DNA from: Azoarcus sp. L1K30
GTDB taxonomy: Bacteria; Pseudomonadota; Gammaproteobacteria; Burkholderiales; Rhodocyclaceae
Direction of reading: 5' to 3'
DNA: 64,000 nucleotides
Assembly (NCBI RefSeq): GCF_018122735.1
Contig: NZ_JAGRRD010000001.1
Location: forward strand, 96,706-160,705
Shown: positions 37,565-45,840 of the stretch, one piece after another
Layout: each line of letters opens with the position of its first letter
Position numbering within the stretch: the first letter of the stretch is position 1
The notes under the pieces: generated by a model
Told to the model about the DNA's origin: nothing
Database searches by the model: none
Seen by the model: only the letters and a program-made list of their open reading frames with translations
Translations under genes and position numbers: made by a program

Positions 37565-38491
37565 ATGACGCTTCTTTCGCTCATCATCGCCCTGCTGATC
37601 GAGCAGGTCCGCCCGCTTTCCGCGCAGGGGCTCGTAGTCGGTCCATTGCGCAGGCTGTCTGCCGCGCTGGCGCTGCGACTCAATGACGGTCAGGCGCGAA
37701 ACGGCCGGATTGCGTGGGCGCTGGTGGTGGTGCTGGCCACCGTTGCGTGCGCCGTGGCGTACTTTCTGTTGTGGCATGCACATCCCGTGCTGGCCTTCCT
37801 GTTCAATATCGTGGTGCTCTACTTCACCATGGGTTTTCGCCAGGAGAGTCATTTCTTCACCGACATACATCTGGCGCTGCGCATGGGTGAAATCGATCGT
37901 GCGCGCACCCTGCTCTCCGAGTGGCAGGGCGGGCAGTACCACGAGGCGAGTTCGAGCGAAGTGGCGCGACTGGCCATTGAGCACGCGCTGGTCGCGTCGC
38001 ACCGCTGCGTGTTCGGGGTGGCGTTCTGGTTCGTGCTCCTGCCGGGTGCCAGCGGTGCGCTGATGTATCGCCTGGCGCGGTTCTTCGACGATGAATGGGG
38101 TGGGCGCACCGACAACGAGTTCGGCCGTTTCGGCAGTTTTGCGCGACAGGCTTTCGCGGTCATCGACTGGCTGCCGGCGCGCCTGACCGCGGCCTCGTTC
38201 TCGGTGGCGGGCGATTTCGAGGATGCGGTGGCCTGCTGGCGTACGCAGGCAATGCTGTGGCCGGACAGGTGCTCCGCTATACTGATTGCAAGCGGTGCTG
38301 GTGCGCTGGGGGTTCGCCTCGGTATGCCGGTGCACGTTTCGGGTGAAATCGTCGACAGGCCGGAAATGGGTCTGGGCGAAGAAGCCAGTGCCGATTACAT
38401 GCAAAGCACGGTAGGGCTCGTCTGGCGGGCCTTGCTCGTTTGCTTGGTACTGCTTGCCCTGGTCAGTCTCGCTGGCTGGGTGGGCGGCTAA
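37565..38491 (+). CDS. CobD/CbiB-AmpE superfamily membrane protein
   Basis: The 308-residue inner-membrane protein aligns by eye with the CobD/CbiB and AmpE superfamily (SLIIALLIEQVRPLS at the start, FWFVLLPGASGALMYRLARF in the middle). The residues that read ENLSDG in true CobD are replaced by ALVASHRCVF, so cobinamide synthesis is doubtful, and no cobalamin gene is nearby. It may instead be AmpE-like. About five hydrophobic segments are visible. The ribosome-binding site is weak. Confidence 0.7.
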   Translation: MTLLSLIIALLIEQVRPLSAQGLVVGPLRRLSAALALRLNDGQARNGRIAWALVVVLATVACAVAYFLLWHAHPVLAFLFNIVVLYFTMGFRQESHFFTDIHLALRMGEIDRARTLLSEWQGGQYHEASSSEVARLAIEHALVASHRCVFGVAFWFVLLPGASGALMYRLARFFDDEWGGRTDNEFGRFGSFARQAFAVIDWLPARLTAASFSVAGDFEDAVACWRTQAMLWPDRCSAILIASGAGALGVRLGMPVHVSGEIVDRPEMGLGEEASADYMQSTVGLVWRALLVCLVLLALVSLAGWVGG

Positions 38492-38511
38492 TTTTCGAGG
38501 AGGGTGTATTG

Positions 38512-39693
38512 ATGGCAAATCGTGAAGTCGTAGTGTTGAGTGCCGTACGTTCCGCAGTGGGTGGTTTCAATGGCTCGCTCAAGGATATCGAACCGGGCGA
38601 ACTGGGCGGCCTGGTGGTCAAGGAAGCCATTGCGCGTGCCGGTGTCGATCCTGCAGCGGTGTCGTTTGCCACCGTCGGTCACTGCATTCCGACCGATTCC
38701 CGTTATGCCTACGTTGCGCGCGTTGCCACCATCCAGGGCGGCATGAGCAAGGATTCGGTGGCATTCGCGGTGAATCGGCTGTGTGGTTCTGCACAGCAGG
38801 CCATCGTCAACTCTGCCCAGGCCATCTTGCTGGGTGATGCCGATTTCGCCATTGGCGGCGGTGTTGAGGTGATGTCACGTGGTGCCTACCTGATGCCTGC
38901 GCTGCGCAGCGGTGCGCGCATGGGCGACACCAAGGCGATCGATGCCATGGTGGCAGTGCTGACCGATCCGTTCGGTGTCGGCCACATGGGTATCACGGCC
39001 GAAAATCTCGCGAGCAAGTGGGACATCAGCCGCGAAGCCCAGGATGCATTCGCGCTCGAGTCGCAGCAACGCGCCGCGGCAGCGATCGCCGATGGCCGCT
39101 TCAAGAGCCAGATCGTGCCGATCTCGTTCGAGACCCGCAAGGGCACGGTTGTGTTCGATACGGACGAGCATCCGCGCGCGACCACGATGGAAGCGCTCGG
39201 CAAGATGAAGCCGGCCTTCAAGAAGGATGGCTCGGTGACGGCGGGCAATGCCTCGGGTATCAACGACGCGGCCGCCTTCCTGGTGCTGGCCGATGCGGCC
39301 AAGGCGGCAGCGGGCGGTCACAAGCCGATCGCACGCCTGGTGTCGTACGCCATTGCCGGCGTGCCGAACGAGCTGATGGGCGAGGGCCCGATTCCGGCGT
39401 CGAAGATTGCGTTGCAGCGCGCCGGCCTGTCGCTGGACAAGATCGATGTCATCGAGTCCAACGAAGCCTTCGCTGCGCAGTCGCTGGCAGTGAACAAGGG
39501 GCTTGAGCTCGATCCCGCGAAGGTGAACCCGAACGGCGGCGCGATCGCGCTGGGGCACCCGGTTGGTGCAACCGGCGGCGTGATCATTACCAAGCTGTTG
39601 CACGAGCTCATTCGCGTCAATGGCCGCTATGGCATGGCCACCATGTGTATCGGTGGCGGCCAGGGCATTACCACCATCTGGGAACGCATCTGA
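38512..39693 (+). CDS. bktB: Acetyl-CoA C-acyltransferase (BktB-type thiolase)
   Basis: The 393-residue thiolase has the active-site Cys in NRLCGSAQQAIVNSAQ, the His in GGAIALGHPVGATGG and the second Cys in MCIGGGQG. It resembles the beta-ketothiolase BktB known for polyhydroxyalkanoate precursor synthesis, and could also serve fatty acid breakdown. GGAGG precedes the ATG. A strong terminator follows. No PHA or beta-oxidation gene adjoins it, so the pathway is open. Confidence 0.9.
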   Translation: MANREVVVLSAVRSAVGGFNGSLKDIEPGELGGLVVKEAIARAGVDPAAVSFATVGHCIPTDSRYAYVARVATIQGGMSKDSVAFAVNRLCGSAQQAIVNSAQAILLGDADFAIGGGVEVMSRGAYLMPALRSGARMGDTKAIDAMVAVLTDPFGVGHMGITAENLASKWDISREAQDAFALESQQRAAAAIADGRFKSQIVPISFETRKGTVVFDTDEHPRATTMEALGKMKPAFKKDGSVTAGNASGINDAAAFLVLADAAKAAAGGHKPIARLVSYAIAGVPNELMGEGPIPASKIALQRAGLSLDKIDVIESNEAFAAQSLAVNKGLELDPAKVNPNGGAIALGHPVGATGGVIITKLLHELIRVNGRYGMATMCIGGGQGITTIWERI

Positions 39694-39715
39694 TTCAGGT
39701 ACTTCAGCCTTGAAG

Positions 39716-39742
39716 AAACCCCGCTCAGGCGGGGTTTTTTTT
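39716..39742 (+). terminator. Rho-independent terminator of the thiolase gene
   Basis: A 9-bp stem AAACCCCGC/GCGGGGTTT with a TCAG loop runs into eight T residues, about 20 nt after the thiolase stop. Confidence 0.92.
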
Positions 39743-39933
39743 CGCCGGTCAAATCTGGCTGACCCGTGTGCATGCACCACTTCTTGGTGCAGGATATTCT
39801 TGATGCACTGTATTGGTGCGCGATGCCGTCATAAAGTGATGGCATGCGGGTTCACCGCATGTCTTTGCGCTGGCACGCTTTTCGCTGGTAAGGAACTGTC
39901 CGGAATCACTTCGAGAAAGGCAGGCTTCGCGTC

Positions 39934-41352
39934 ATGATCACAAAGAACTTCTATAACGAGATGACTGACGAGGCGGGGCGGATTCGTCCGCACTATGCCT
40001 CGTATGCCAACTGGCTGTCGGAAATGCCTGAAGAGCGGCTGTCGCAGAAGCGTGCAGAGGCGGATGCGCTGTTTCACCGCTATGGAATCACGTTCGCGGT
40101 ATACGGAGAAAATGCAGGAACGGAGCGGCTGATTCCCTTCGACATCATTCCGCGCATCATCCCCGCAGATGAATGGAAGACCCTGGCCGCAGGGCTGCGT
40201 CAGCGCGTCAAGGCGCTTAACCTGTTCATCGGAGACATCTATCACGAGCAGAATATCCTGAAAGCGGGGCACATTCCGGCCGAGCAGGTGCTCAACAATG
40301 CGCAATACCGCAAGGTGATGCAGGGCATAGACGTTGCGCGCGACATCTACGCGCACATCGCCGGTGTCGATCTCGTGCGCGCGGGAGCGGGTGAGTACTA
40401 CGTACTCGAAGACAATCTGCGCGTGCCGTCGGGCGTGTCCTACATGCTCGAGAACCGCAAGATGATGATGCGGCTGTTCCCGCGCCTGTTCTCGCGTTAC
40501 AAGGTGGCGCCGGTCGACCGTTATCCGGACATGCTGCTCAACATGCTGCGCAGCGTGGCGCCGACCGGCGTCACCGACCCGACCGTGGTCGTGATGACGC
40601 CGGGTGCATACAACAGCGCCTATTTCGAACATGCCTTCCTGGCCCAGCAGATGGGGGTCGAGCTGGTCGAGGGGCAGGACATGTTCGTCAAGGACGACCA
40701 TGTCTATATGCGCACCACGCAGGGGCCGCAGCGGGTCGACGTGATCTACCGCCGGGTGGATGACGATTTCATCGATCCCCTGGCTTTCCGCCCCGACTCG
40801 GTGCTCGGTGTGCCCGGGCTGCTCCGTGCCTACCAGGCGGGCGGTGTGACCGTGACCAATGCCATCGGGGGCGGGGTCGCCGACGATAAGTCGATCTATC
40901 CCTACGTGCCGGAGATGATCCGCTTCTATCTTGGCGAAGAGCCGATCCTGCACAACGTTCCGACGTCAATGTGTCGCAAGAAGGAAGACCTGGCCTATGT
41001 GCTCGACCATCTGTCCGAGCTCGTGGTCAAGGAAGTTCATGGGTCGGGCGGTTACGGCATGCTGGTCGGGCCGGCCGCAAGCAAGGACGAGATCGAGACC
41101 TTCCGCAAGATTCTGATCCAACATCCCGAGCGCTACATCGCCCAGCCCACGCTCGCTTTGTCGAATTGCCCGACCTTCGTCGAGTCCGGCATCGCCCCGC
41201 GTCACATCGATCTGCGCCCGTTCGTGCTGTCGGGCGAGGAGATCCAGCTGGTGGCGGGGGGACTGACCCGGGTGGCGCTGCGCGAGGGCTCGCTGGTGGT
41301 GAACTCGTCGCAAGGCGGCGGTACCAAGGACACCTGGGTGCTTGAAGCCTGA
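39934..41352 (+). CDS. Circularly permuted ATP-grasp family protein (COG2308)
   Basis: The 472-residue protein matches the circularly permuted ATP-grasp family. Typical stretches are FIGDIYHEQNILKAGHIPAEQ, YYVLEDNLRVPSGVSYMLEN, VVKEVHGSGGYGMLVGP and LRPFVLSGEEIQLVAGGLTRV. ATP-grasp enzymes join a carboxylate to an amine or thiol with ATP; the product of this family is unknown. The alpha-E protein gene follows by 25 nt, as in most genomes. The usual transglutaminase-like and proteasome-like neighbours are absent here. GAGAAAGG lies upstream. Confidence 0.9.
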   Translation: MITKNFYNEMTDEAGRIRPHYASYANWLSEMPEERLSQKRAEADALFHRYGITFAVYGENAGTERLIPFDIIPRIIPADEWKTLAAGLRQRVKALNLFIGDIYHEQNILKAGHIPAEQVLNNAQYRKVMQGIDVARDIYAHIAGVDLVRAGAGEYYVLEDNLRVPSGVSYMLENRKMMMRLFPRLFSRYKVAPVDRYPDMLLNMLRSVAPTGVTDPTVVVMTPGAYNSAYFEHAFLAQQMGVELVEGQDMFVKDDHVYMRTTQGPQRVDVIYRRVDDDFIDPLAFRPDSVLGVPGLLRAYQAGGVTVTNAIGGGVADDKSIYPYVPEMIRFYLGEEPILHNVPTSMCRKKEDLAYVLDHLSELVVKEVHGSGGYGMLVGPAASKDEIETFRKILIQHPERYIAQPTLALSNCPTFVESGIAPRHIDLRPFVLSGEEIQLVAGGLTRVALREGSLVVNSSQGGGTKDTWVLEA

Positions 41353-41377
41353 TGAATGGCGTGATGGAGAACACGAA

Positions 41378-42322
41378 ATGCTGAGCCGTACTGCTGATCA
41401 CCTTTACTGGATGGCCCGCTACATGGAGCGGGCAGAGAATATCGCGCGGATGCTGGATGTGAACCATCGGATGTCGATGATGCCGCAGTCGCAGATTCAG
41501 GAGGACCAGGCGTGGGGGGCGACCTTGCGCATCATGGGGCTCGAGGGGGCGTTCCACGAGCGTTTTGCCGACATCACGCCGGACAACGTCCTCGAGTTCA
41601 TGATTTTCGACGACACCAATCCGTCGAGCATCCGTAACTGCCTGCGTGCAGCACGCGAAAACGGTCATGCGGTGCGGGGCACCCTGACCTCGGAGCTGTG
41701 GGAAACCACCAATGCCACCTGGCTGCGGATGCGTGATTTCTCACGCGAGCAATTCTTCGACGTCGGGGCGGGCGAGTTCTTCGAATGGGTGAAATATCGC
41801 TCCCACCTCTCGCGCGGCGTGACCATCGGCACGATGTTGCAGGACGAGTCGTTGCGCTTCATCCGCATCGGGACCTTCCTCGAGCGCGCTGACAACACGG
41901 CCCGGATTCTCGATGTGAAATACCAGATCCTGCTGCCGGCGGGAGAGGCCGAGGGTGGCGCTGCGGACTACTATCAGTGGAGTGCGCTGCTGCGCTCGGT
42001 GTCGGCATTCGAGGTCTACCGCAAGGTCTATCGCGACCTGATCACCCCGGCACGGGTGGCCGAACTGTTGCTGCTGCGTGCCGACATGCCGCGTTCCCTG
42101 GCGCGCTGCATGAAAGAGGTCTATGCAAACCTGCAGGGTGTGAGCAACGCGCAGTCGGCCGAAACCGAGCGTCAGGCTGGCGAACTCGAGGCGCAATTGC
42201 GCTTCGGTCGCATCGAGGACATCGTGCGCGGTGGGCTGCACAGCTATACGATGCGCCTGCTCGATCGTGTGCAGTCTCTGGGTAACCGGATTGCCGATGA
42301 CTTCCTGGTGCCGGTGTCCTGA
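41378..42322 (+). CDS. Alpha-E domain-containing protein (COG2307)
   Basis: This 314-residue, largely alpha-helical protein begins LSRTADHLYWMARYMERAEN, the signature of the alpha-E domain, and contains SLRFIRIGTFLERADNTARIL. It is almost always encoded beside the circularly permuted ATP-grasp protein, as here. Its biochemical role is unknown. The ATG at 41378 was chosen because it matches the family start. Confidence 0.9.
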   Translation: MLSRTADHLYWMARYMERAENIARMLDVNHRMSMMPQSQIQEDQAWGATLRIMGLEGAFHERFADITPDNVLEFMIFDDTNPSSIRNCLRAARENGHAVRGTLTSELWETTNATWLRMRDFSREQFFDVGAGEFFEWVKYRSHLSRGVTIGTMLQDESLRFIRIGTFLERADNTARILDVKYQILLPAGEAEGGAADYYQWSALLRSVSAFEVYRKVYRDLITPARVAELLLLRADMPRSLARCMKEVYANLQGVSNAQSAETERQAGELEAQLRFGRIEDIVRGGLHSYTMRLLDRVQSLGNRIADDFLVPVS

Positions 42323-42414
42323 GGACGTCGGTAAGGGCCTGCCGGGGCGGGAGGATTCGGTTCTTCTCTTCTCGCGCATCGTTCAAGCTTTGCGTGCACG
42401 GCTGGCTGCCAGTA

Positions 42415-43341
42415 CTACCAGCCGGGATTGGCTTGCTTGGCTGCCGTAATTTCCTGCCGGATGATGCGATAGTGCTCGAAGCGGCGCGGGTTGATCGCGC
42501 CCGCTGCGAGTGCGCCGAGCAGTGCGCAGTCGGGCTCGGCTTCGTGGCGACAGTCGCGGAACCGGCACTTGCCGAGCCAGGGGCGGAATTCGATGAAACA
42601 CTCGGCAAGTTCGTCCGGCTCGAGATGCGCCAGGCCAAAAGCCTGCAGGCCAGGGCTGTCGATCAGCCAGCCATCCCCGAGCGGATAGAGTCGAGCGAAG
42701 GTGGTCGTGTGCTTGCCGGTATCGAGCGCGGTGGAGATCTCGCGCGTGGCTGCTTCCGCCTCCGGTACCAGTGCGTTGGTCAGCGTCGACTTGCCCATGC
42801 CGGACTGGCCGACAAGAATGCTGCGGTGTCCCGAGAGGGCATTGCTGAGGCTTGTGGCACCGTCGAGCGCCGACACCTCGAGCACCTGGTAACCGAGCGC
42901 GGCAAAGGGCGCAAGCTGGCTGCGCGCTGATTCGAGTCGGTCCTTGAGGTCGGCCTTGTTCAGCACGATCAGGGGGGTGATGTCCTGGCTCTCGGCCGCA
43001 GCGATGCAGCGCGAAATCAGCAGATCGGAAAAGCCGGGTTCGGTCGCGACGACAATGCCGATATGACTCAGGTTGGCCGCGATCAGCTTTTCGCGAAAGG
43101 CGTCGGAGCGCCACAGCAGGTTATGGCGGGGGTGAAGGTGCTCGATGACGCCCTGCGCTTCTCCGGCCGGTGCAATGTCTACGGCGTCTCCGCACGCATA
43201 ACTGCTGCGTTTGCCGCGGGGGTAACAGCGCAGGCGCCCGTCTTTTGTGTCGACCTCGTAGTGTCGTCCGAAAGCGGCAACGACGGTGCCGGTAGTCTGT
43301 ATCTGGCCGTGCTTGCGGCTCCCTGCGCTGCGACGATTCAC
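42415..43341 (-). CDS. rsgA: Small ribosomal subunit biogenesis GTPase RsgA
   Basis: The 308-residue circularly permuted GTPase has an N-terminal OB-fold (TGTVVAAFGRHYEVDTKDG), the G4 motif VLNKADL ahead of the P-loop GQSGMGKSTLTNAL, and a C-terminal zinc region (GKCRFRDCRHEAEPDCA). It helps mature the 30S subunit. Its ATG overlaps the stop of the upstream cytochrome c gene (ATGA), so the two are cotranscribed. Confidence 0.95.
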   Translation of the reverse strand: MNRRSAGSRKHGQIQTTGTVVAAFGRHYEVDTKDGRLRCYPRGKRSSYACGDAVDIAPAGEAQGVIEHLHPRHNLLWRSDAFREKLIAANLSHIGIVVATEPGFSDLLISRCIAAAESQDITPLIVLNKADLKDRLESARSQLAPFAALGYQVLEVSALDGATSLSNALSGHRSILVGQSGMGKSTLTNALVPEAEAATREISTALDTGKHTTTFARLYPLGDGWLIDSPGLQAFGLAHLEPDELAECFIEFRPWLGKCRFRDCRHEAEPDCALLGALAAGAINPRRFEHYRIIRQEITAAKQANPGW

Positions 43342-43655
43342 TTGAACTTGTAGTAATGCTTGTTCAGATAGCCGGCAATATTCATTTCATCTTCCGGGAA
43401 AAGGTCGAGATTGAGCATGGTAGTGCATGACGTGATCTGCTGGCTCAGTGCGCTCGGGCTGTTGACCTTGCGGTCTACGCGGATATAGATGTCCGAGCCG
43501 TCCTTGCCGCCGTATTTCTGTTCGTGACAGGCAATGCAGTACTTCTGGTGATGCTTTTCGCCGGCCACGATGTCCGCGTCCGGAAACGCGGTAGCCGCGG
43601 CAGGCAGACTCAGAAGCGCGAGCACGCCGATGGCGATCAGTCGATGATGGTACAT
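43338..43655 (-). CDS. Small c-type cytochrome
   Basis: This 105-residue protein has a signal peptide (IAIGVLALLSLPAAATAFP) and one heme-binding motif CIACHEQKYGG. A Met that could be the sixth ligand occurs near the C-terminus (TTMLNLDLFPEDEMNIAGYL). It would act in periplasmic electron transfer. It is coupled to rsgA, a translation gene, with which it shares no evident function. Confidence 0.85.
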   Translation of the reverse strand: MYHHRLIAIGVLALLSLPAAATAFPDADIVAGEKHHQKYCIACHEQKYGGKDGSDIYIRVDRKVNSPSALSQQITSCTTMLNLDLFPEDEMNIAGYLNKHYYKFK

Positions 43656-43696
43656 GTCATCCTCCTCGTTGTGCGCTGCGGCGACGGGCGGGTGCT

Positions 43697-44941
43697 TCAG
43701 GTCTGCAAGCGGGTGATGCGAACGGCCGCGGGCGGGTGCGAATCAAAGAAGCCCGAGTAGACGGGATCGGGCGTCAAGGTCGACGCGTTGTCACGGTAGA
43801 GCTTGACCAGGGCGCTGACAAGGTCACTGGCCCTGGCGTGGCGGGCAGCATAGGCGTCGGCCTCGAATTCGTGCCGGCGCGACCACAGGCTCATCAGCGG
43901 CGTCAGTACGAAGGTGAACCACGGCAGGACGAGGAAGAACAATGCGAGTCCCTCTGCGGTTCCGGGGCGCGAGACCCCGAGGCCAACGAAGAACGCCTGC
44001 TGCGGCAGCAGCCAGCCGAGCAGTGCGAAAAGCGCGAGGCTGCCCGGCGCGAGCACCAGCAGGCGCTTGACGATGTGCTTGTGGTGGAAGTGCCCGAGTT
44101 CGTGGGCGAGGACGGCTTCCACTTCCCGGGCATTGAGCTTGTCGAGCAGCGTGTCGAAGAACACGATGCGCTTGGACGCCCCGAATCCGGTGAAATAGGC
44201 GTTGCCGTGAGCGGAACGGCGCGAACCGTCCATGACGAACAGACCCTTGGCGCGAAATCCACAACGCTCGAGCAGGGCTTCGACGCGCTGCTTGAGCTGT
44301 TCGTCGGCGAGCGGGCTGAAGCGGTTGAACAGCGGCGCGATGAAGGTCGGCCAGATCAGCAGTACGAGCAGATTGAACCCCAGCCACACTGCCCACACCC
44401 ACAGCCACCATAGCGTGCCCATTGCGCCCATGAGCCACAGCACGCCGGCCAGCAGCGGCAGGCCGATGAGCGCTGCGAGTACCGTCTGCTTGACGGTGTC
44501 GGACAGAAAGAGGCCCGGGGTCATGCGGTTGAAGCCGTAGCGTTTTTCCAGTACGAAGGTGCGGTACAGCGCGAACGGCAGGTCGACGATCCAGCCCACG
44601 ATACCGAGCGCGGCCAGCAGTGCAACGCCGTGAGCGAGCGAGCCGTGCTCGAACGCTGCGGTGCATAGCGTGCTGATCGCCTGCAGCACACCGCCCAGTG
44701 TGAGCGTCACGACGAGCAGCGCTGAAACTGCCAGCTCCACCAGGCTCAGGCGCATGCGGTCGGCCGTGTAGTCGGCCGCGCGCTGATGGGCATCGAGTCC
44801 GATGCTGTCGGCGAACGCCGCTGGTACCGTGCCGCGACGGGCACGCACGTGCCGGATCTGGCGCACCATTAGCGTGGTCTTGACGATGAGGGTTGCGCCA
44901 AGGGCGACGCAGAAAAGGACGGTGATCAAGTCTGGTTGCAT
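43697..44941 (-). CDS. M48 family membrane zinc metallopeptidase (Ste24-like)
   Basis: The 414-residue protein has several N-terminal hydrophobic helices, the zinc-binding motif [13 protein letters not shown] and a downstream Glu in [13 protein letters not shown]. An ERYGFN-type motif ([19 protein letters not shown]) is shared with the CAAX prenyl protease Ste24 group. Bacteria lack prenylated CAAX proteins, so the substrates are probably misfolded membrane proteins; this is inference. It is divergent from orn. Confidence 0.9.
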   Translation of the reverse strand: MQPDLITVLFCVALGATLIVKTTLMVRQIRHVRARRGTVPAAFADSIGLDAHQRAADYTADRMRLSLVELAVSALLVVTLTLGGVLQAISTLCTAAFEHGSLAHGVALLAALGIVGWIVDLPFALYRTFVLEKRYGFNRMTPGLFLSDTVKQTVLAALIGLPLLAGVLWLMGAMGTLWWLWVWAVWLGFNLLVLLIWPTFIAPLFNRFSPLADEQLKQRVEALLERCGFRAKGLFVMDGSRRSAHGNAYFTGFGASKRIVFFDTLLDKLNAREVEAVLAHELGHFHHKHIVKRLLVLAPGSLALFALLGWLLPQQAFFVGLGVSRPGTAEGLALFFLVLPWFTFVLTPLMSLWSRRHEFEADAYAARHARASDLVSALVKLYRDNASTLTPDPVYSGFFDSHPPAAVRITRLQT

Positions 44942-45052
44942 GCGGGCGTGCCAGCGGGAAGGGAACTGCGATTGTGTGACACAATTGCGGGCCCGATTGT
45001 TTCATCTTGCCGTTGCGGCCAGGCCGCCCGGCGCACGAAAGGCTCAAGGATT

Positions 45053-45607
45053 ATGGCACAGGACCCGAATCACCTGATATGGCTGGACATGGAAATGACC
45101 GGCCTGGAACCCGACACCGACCGTATCATCGAGATCGCGGTGGTGATCACCGACAGCAATCTCAATACGGTTGCCGAGGCGCCCGTCATCGTGGTGCATC
45201 AGCCTGACAGCGTGCTCGATGCGATGGACGACTGGAACAAGAACACCCACGGAAAATCGGGACTGATCGACCGGGTACGTGCATCAGCCGTGTCGGAGGC
45301 CGAAGCCGAGGCCCGCATGCTGGCGTTCGTGCAGGAATGGACGCCGTCGAGATCGTCGCCGATGTGCGGCAACTCGATCGGCCAGGACCGTCGTTTTCTG
45401 GTGCGCTACATGCCCCAGTTCGAAGCCTGGTTCCACTATCGCAATCTCGACGTCTCGACCCTCAAGGAGTTGGCCAAGCGCTGGAATCCCGACGTGTACA
45501 AGGGGGTGAAGAAGGCGGGCGCGCACACCGCGCTGGCCGACATCCAGGAGTCAATCGGCGAATTGCGCCACTACCGGGACAACTTCCTGCGCGTGAGTGC
45601 TTATTAA
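45053..45607 (+). CDS. orn: Oligoribonuclease
   Basis: The 184-residue DEDDh exonuclease starts [21 protein letters not shown], which contains the first acidic pair. [11 protein letters not shown] holds the catalytic His and the last Asp. It degrades short RNAs of two to five nucleotides, including pGpG from cyclic di-GMP breakdown. The ATG at 45053 matches the family start. The next 230 bp hold no gene but carry a nested palindromic repeat. Confidence 0.96.
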   Translation: MAQDPNHLIWLDMEMTGLEPDTDRIIEIAVVITDSNLNTVAEAPVIVVHQPDSVLDAMDDWNKNTHGKSGLIDRVRASAVSEAEAEARMLAFVQEWTPSRSSPMCGNSIGQDRRFLVRYMPQFEAWFHYRNLDVSTLKELAKRWNPDVYKGVKKAGAHTALADIQESIGELRHYRDNFLRVSAY

Positions 45608-45711
45608 CCCGGCAACGAAAAAAGTCATTGTCGGCACCTGGTTCCTCCCCCCCATTTATATTCAGGAAAAGGGAAGGAGCCAGCTAATCTGGTTCGGGTG
45701 GGTAGTTTCTT

Positions 45712-45807
45712 GCTCCCTCCCCTTCAAGGGGAGGGCTGGGGTGGGGATGGGTTTCGAGGCTCGCAACAAAACCCCCATCCTGTCCTTCCCCTTCAAGGGG
45801 AGGGAGC
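45712..45807. repeat. Nested REP-like palindromic element
   Basis: Two copies of the palindrome CCTCCCCTTCAAGGGGAGG type (at 45715-45734 and, slightly diverged, at 45786-45805) flank a central pair GGGGTGGGGATGGGTTT and AAAACCCCCATCCTGTCC. The whole 96 bp therefore forms one large imperfect inverted repeat with smaller hairpins inside. Repeats of this form are dispersed in many proteobacterial genomes. It lies between orn and the convergent glycosyltransferase gene. Confidence 0.75.
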
Positions 45808-45840
45808 GACCGTGCTGAATTCCAGCATTCATCATCTCAT

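Noticed and set aside
37565-38491. Genuine cobalamin biosynthesis gene cobD
   Set aside because: The conserved ENLSDG-type motif is replaced and no cob gene is nearby.
45712-45807. CRISPR repeat
   Set aside because: Only two palindromic units with no regular spacers; the layout is a nested inverted repeat.
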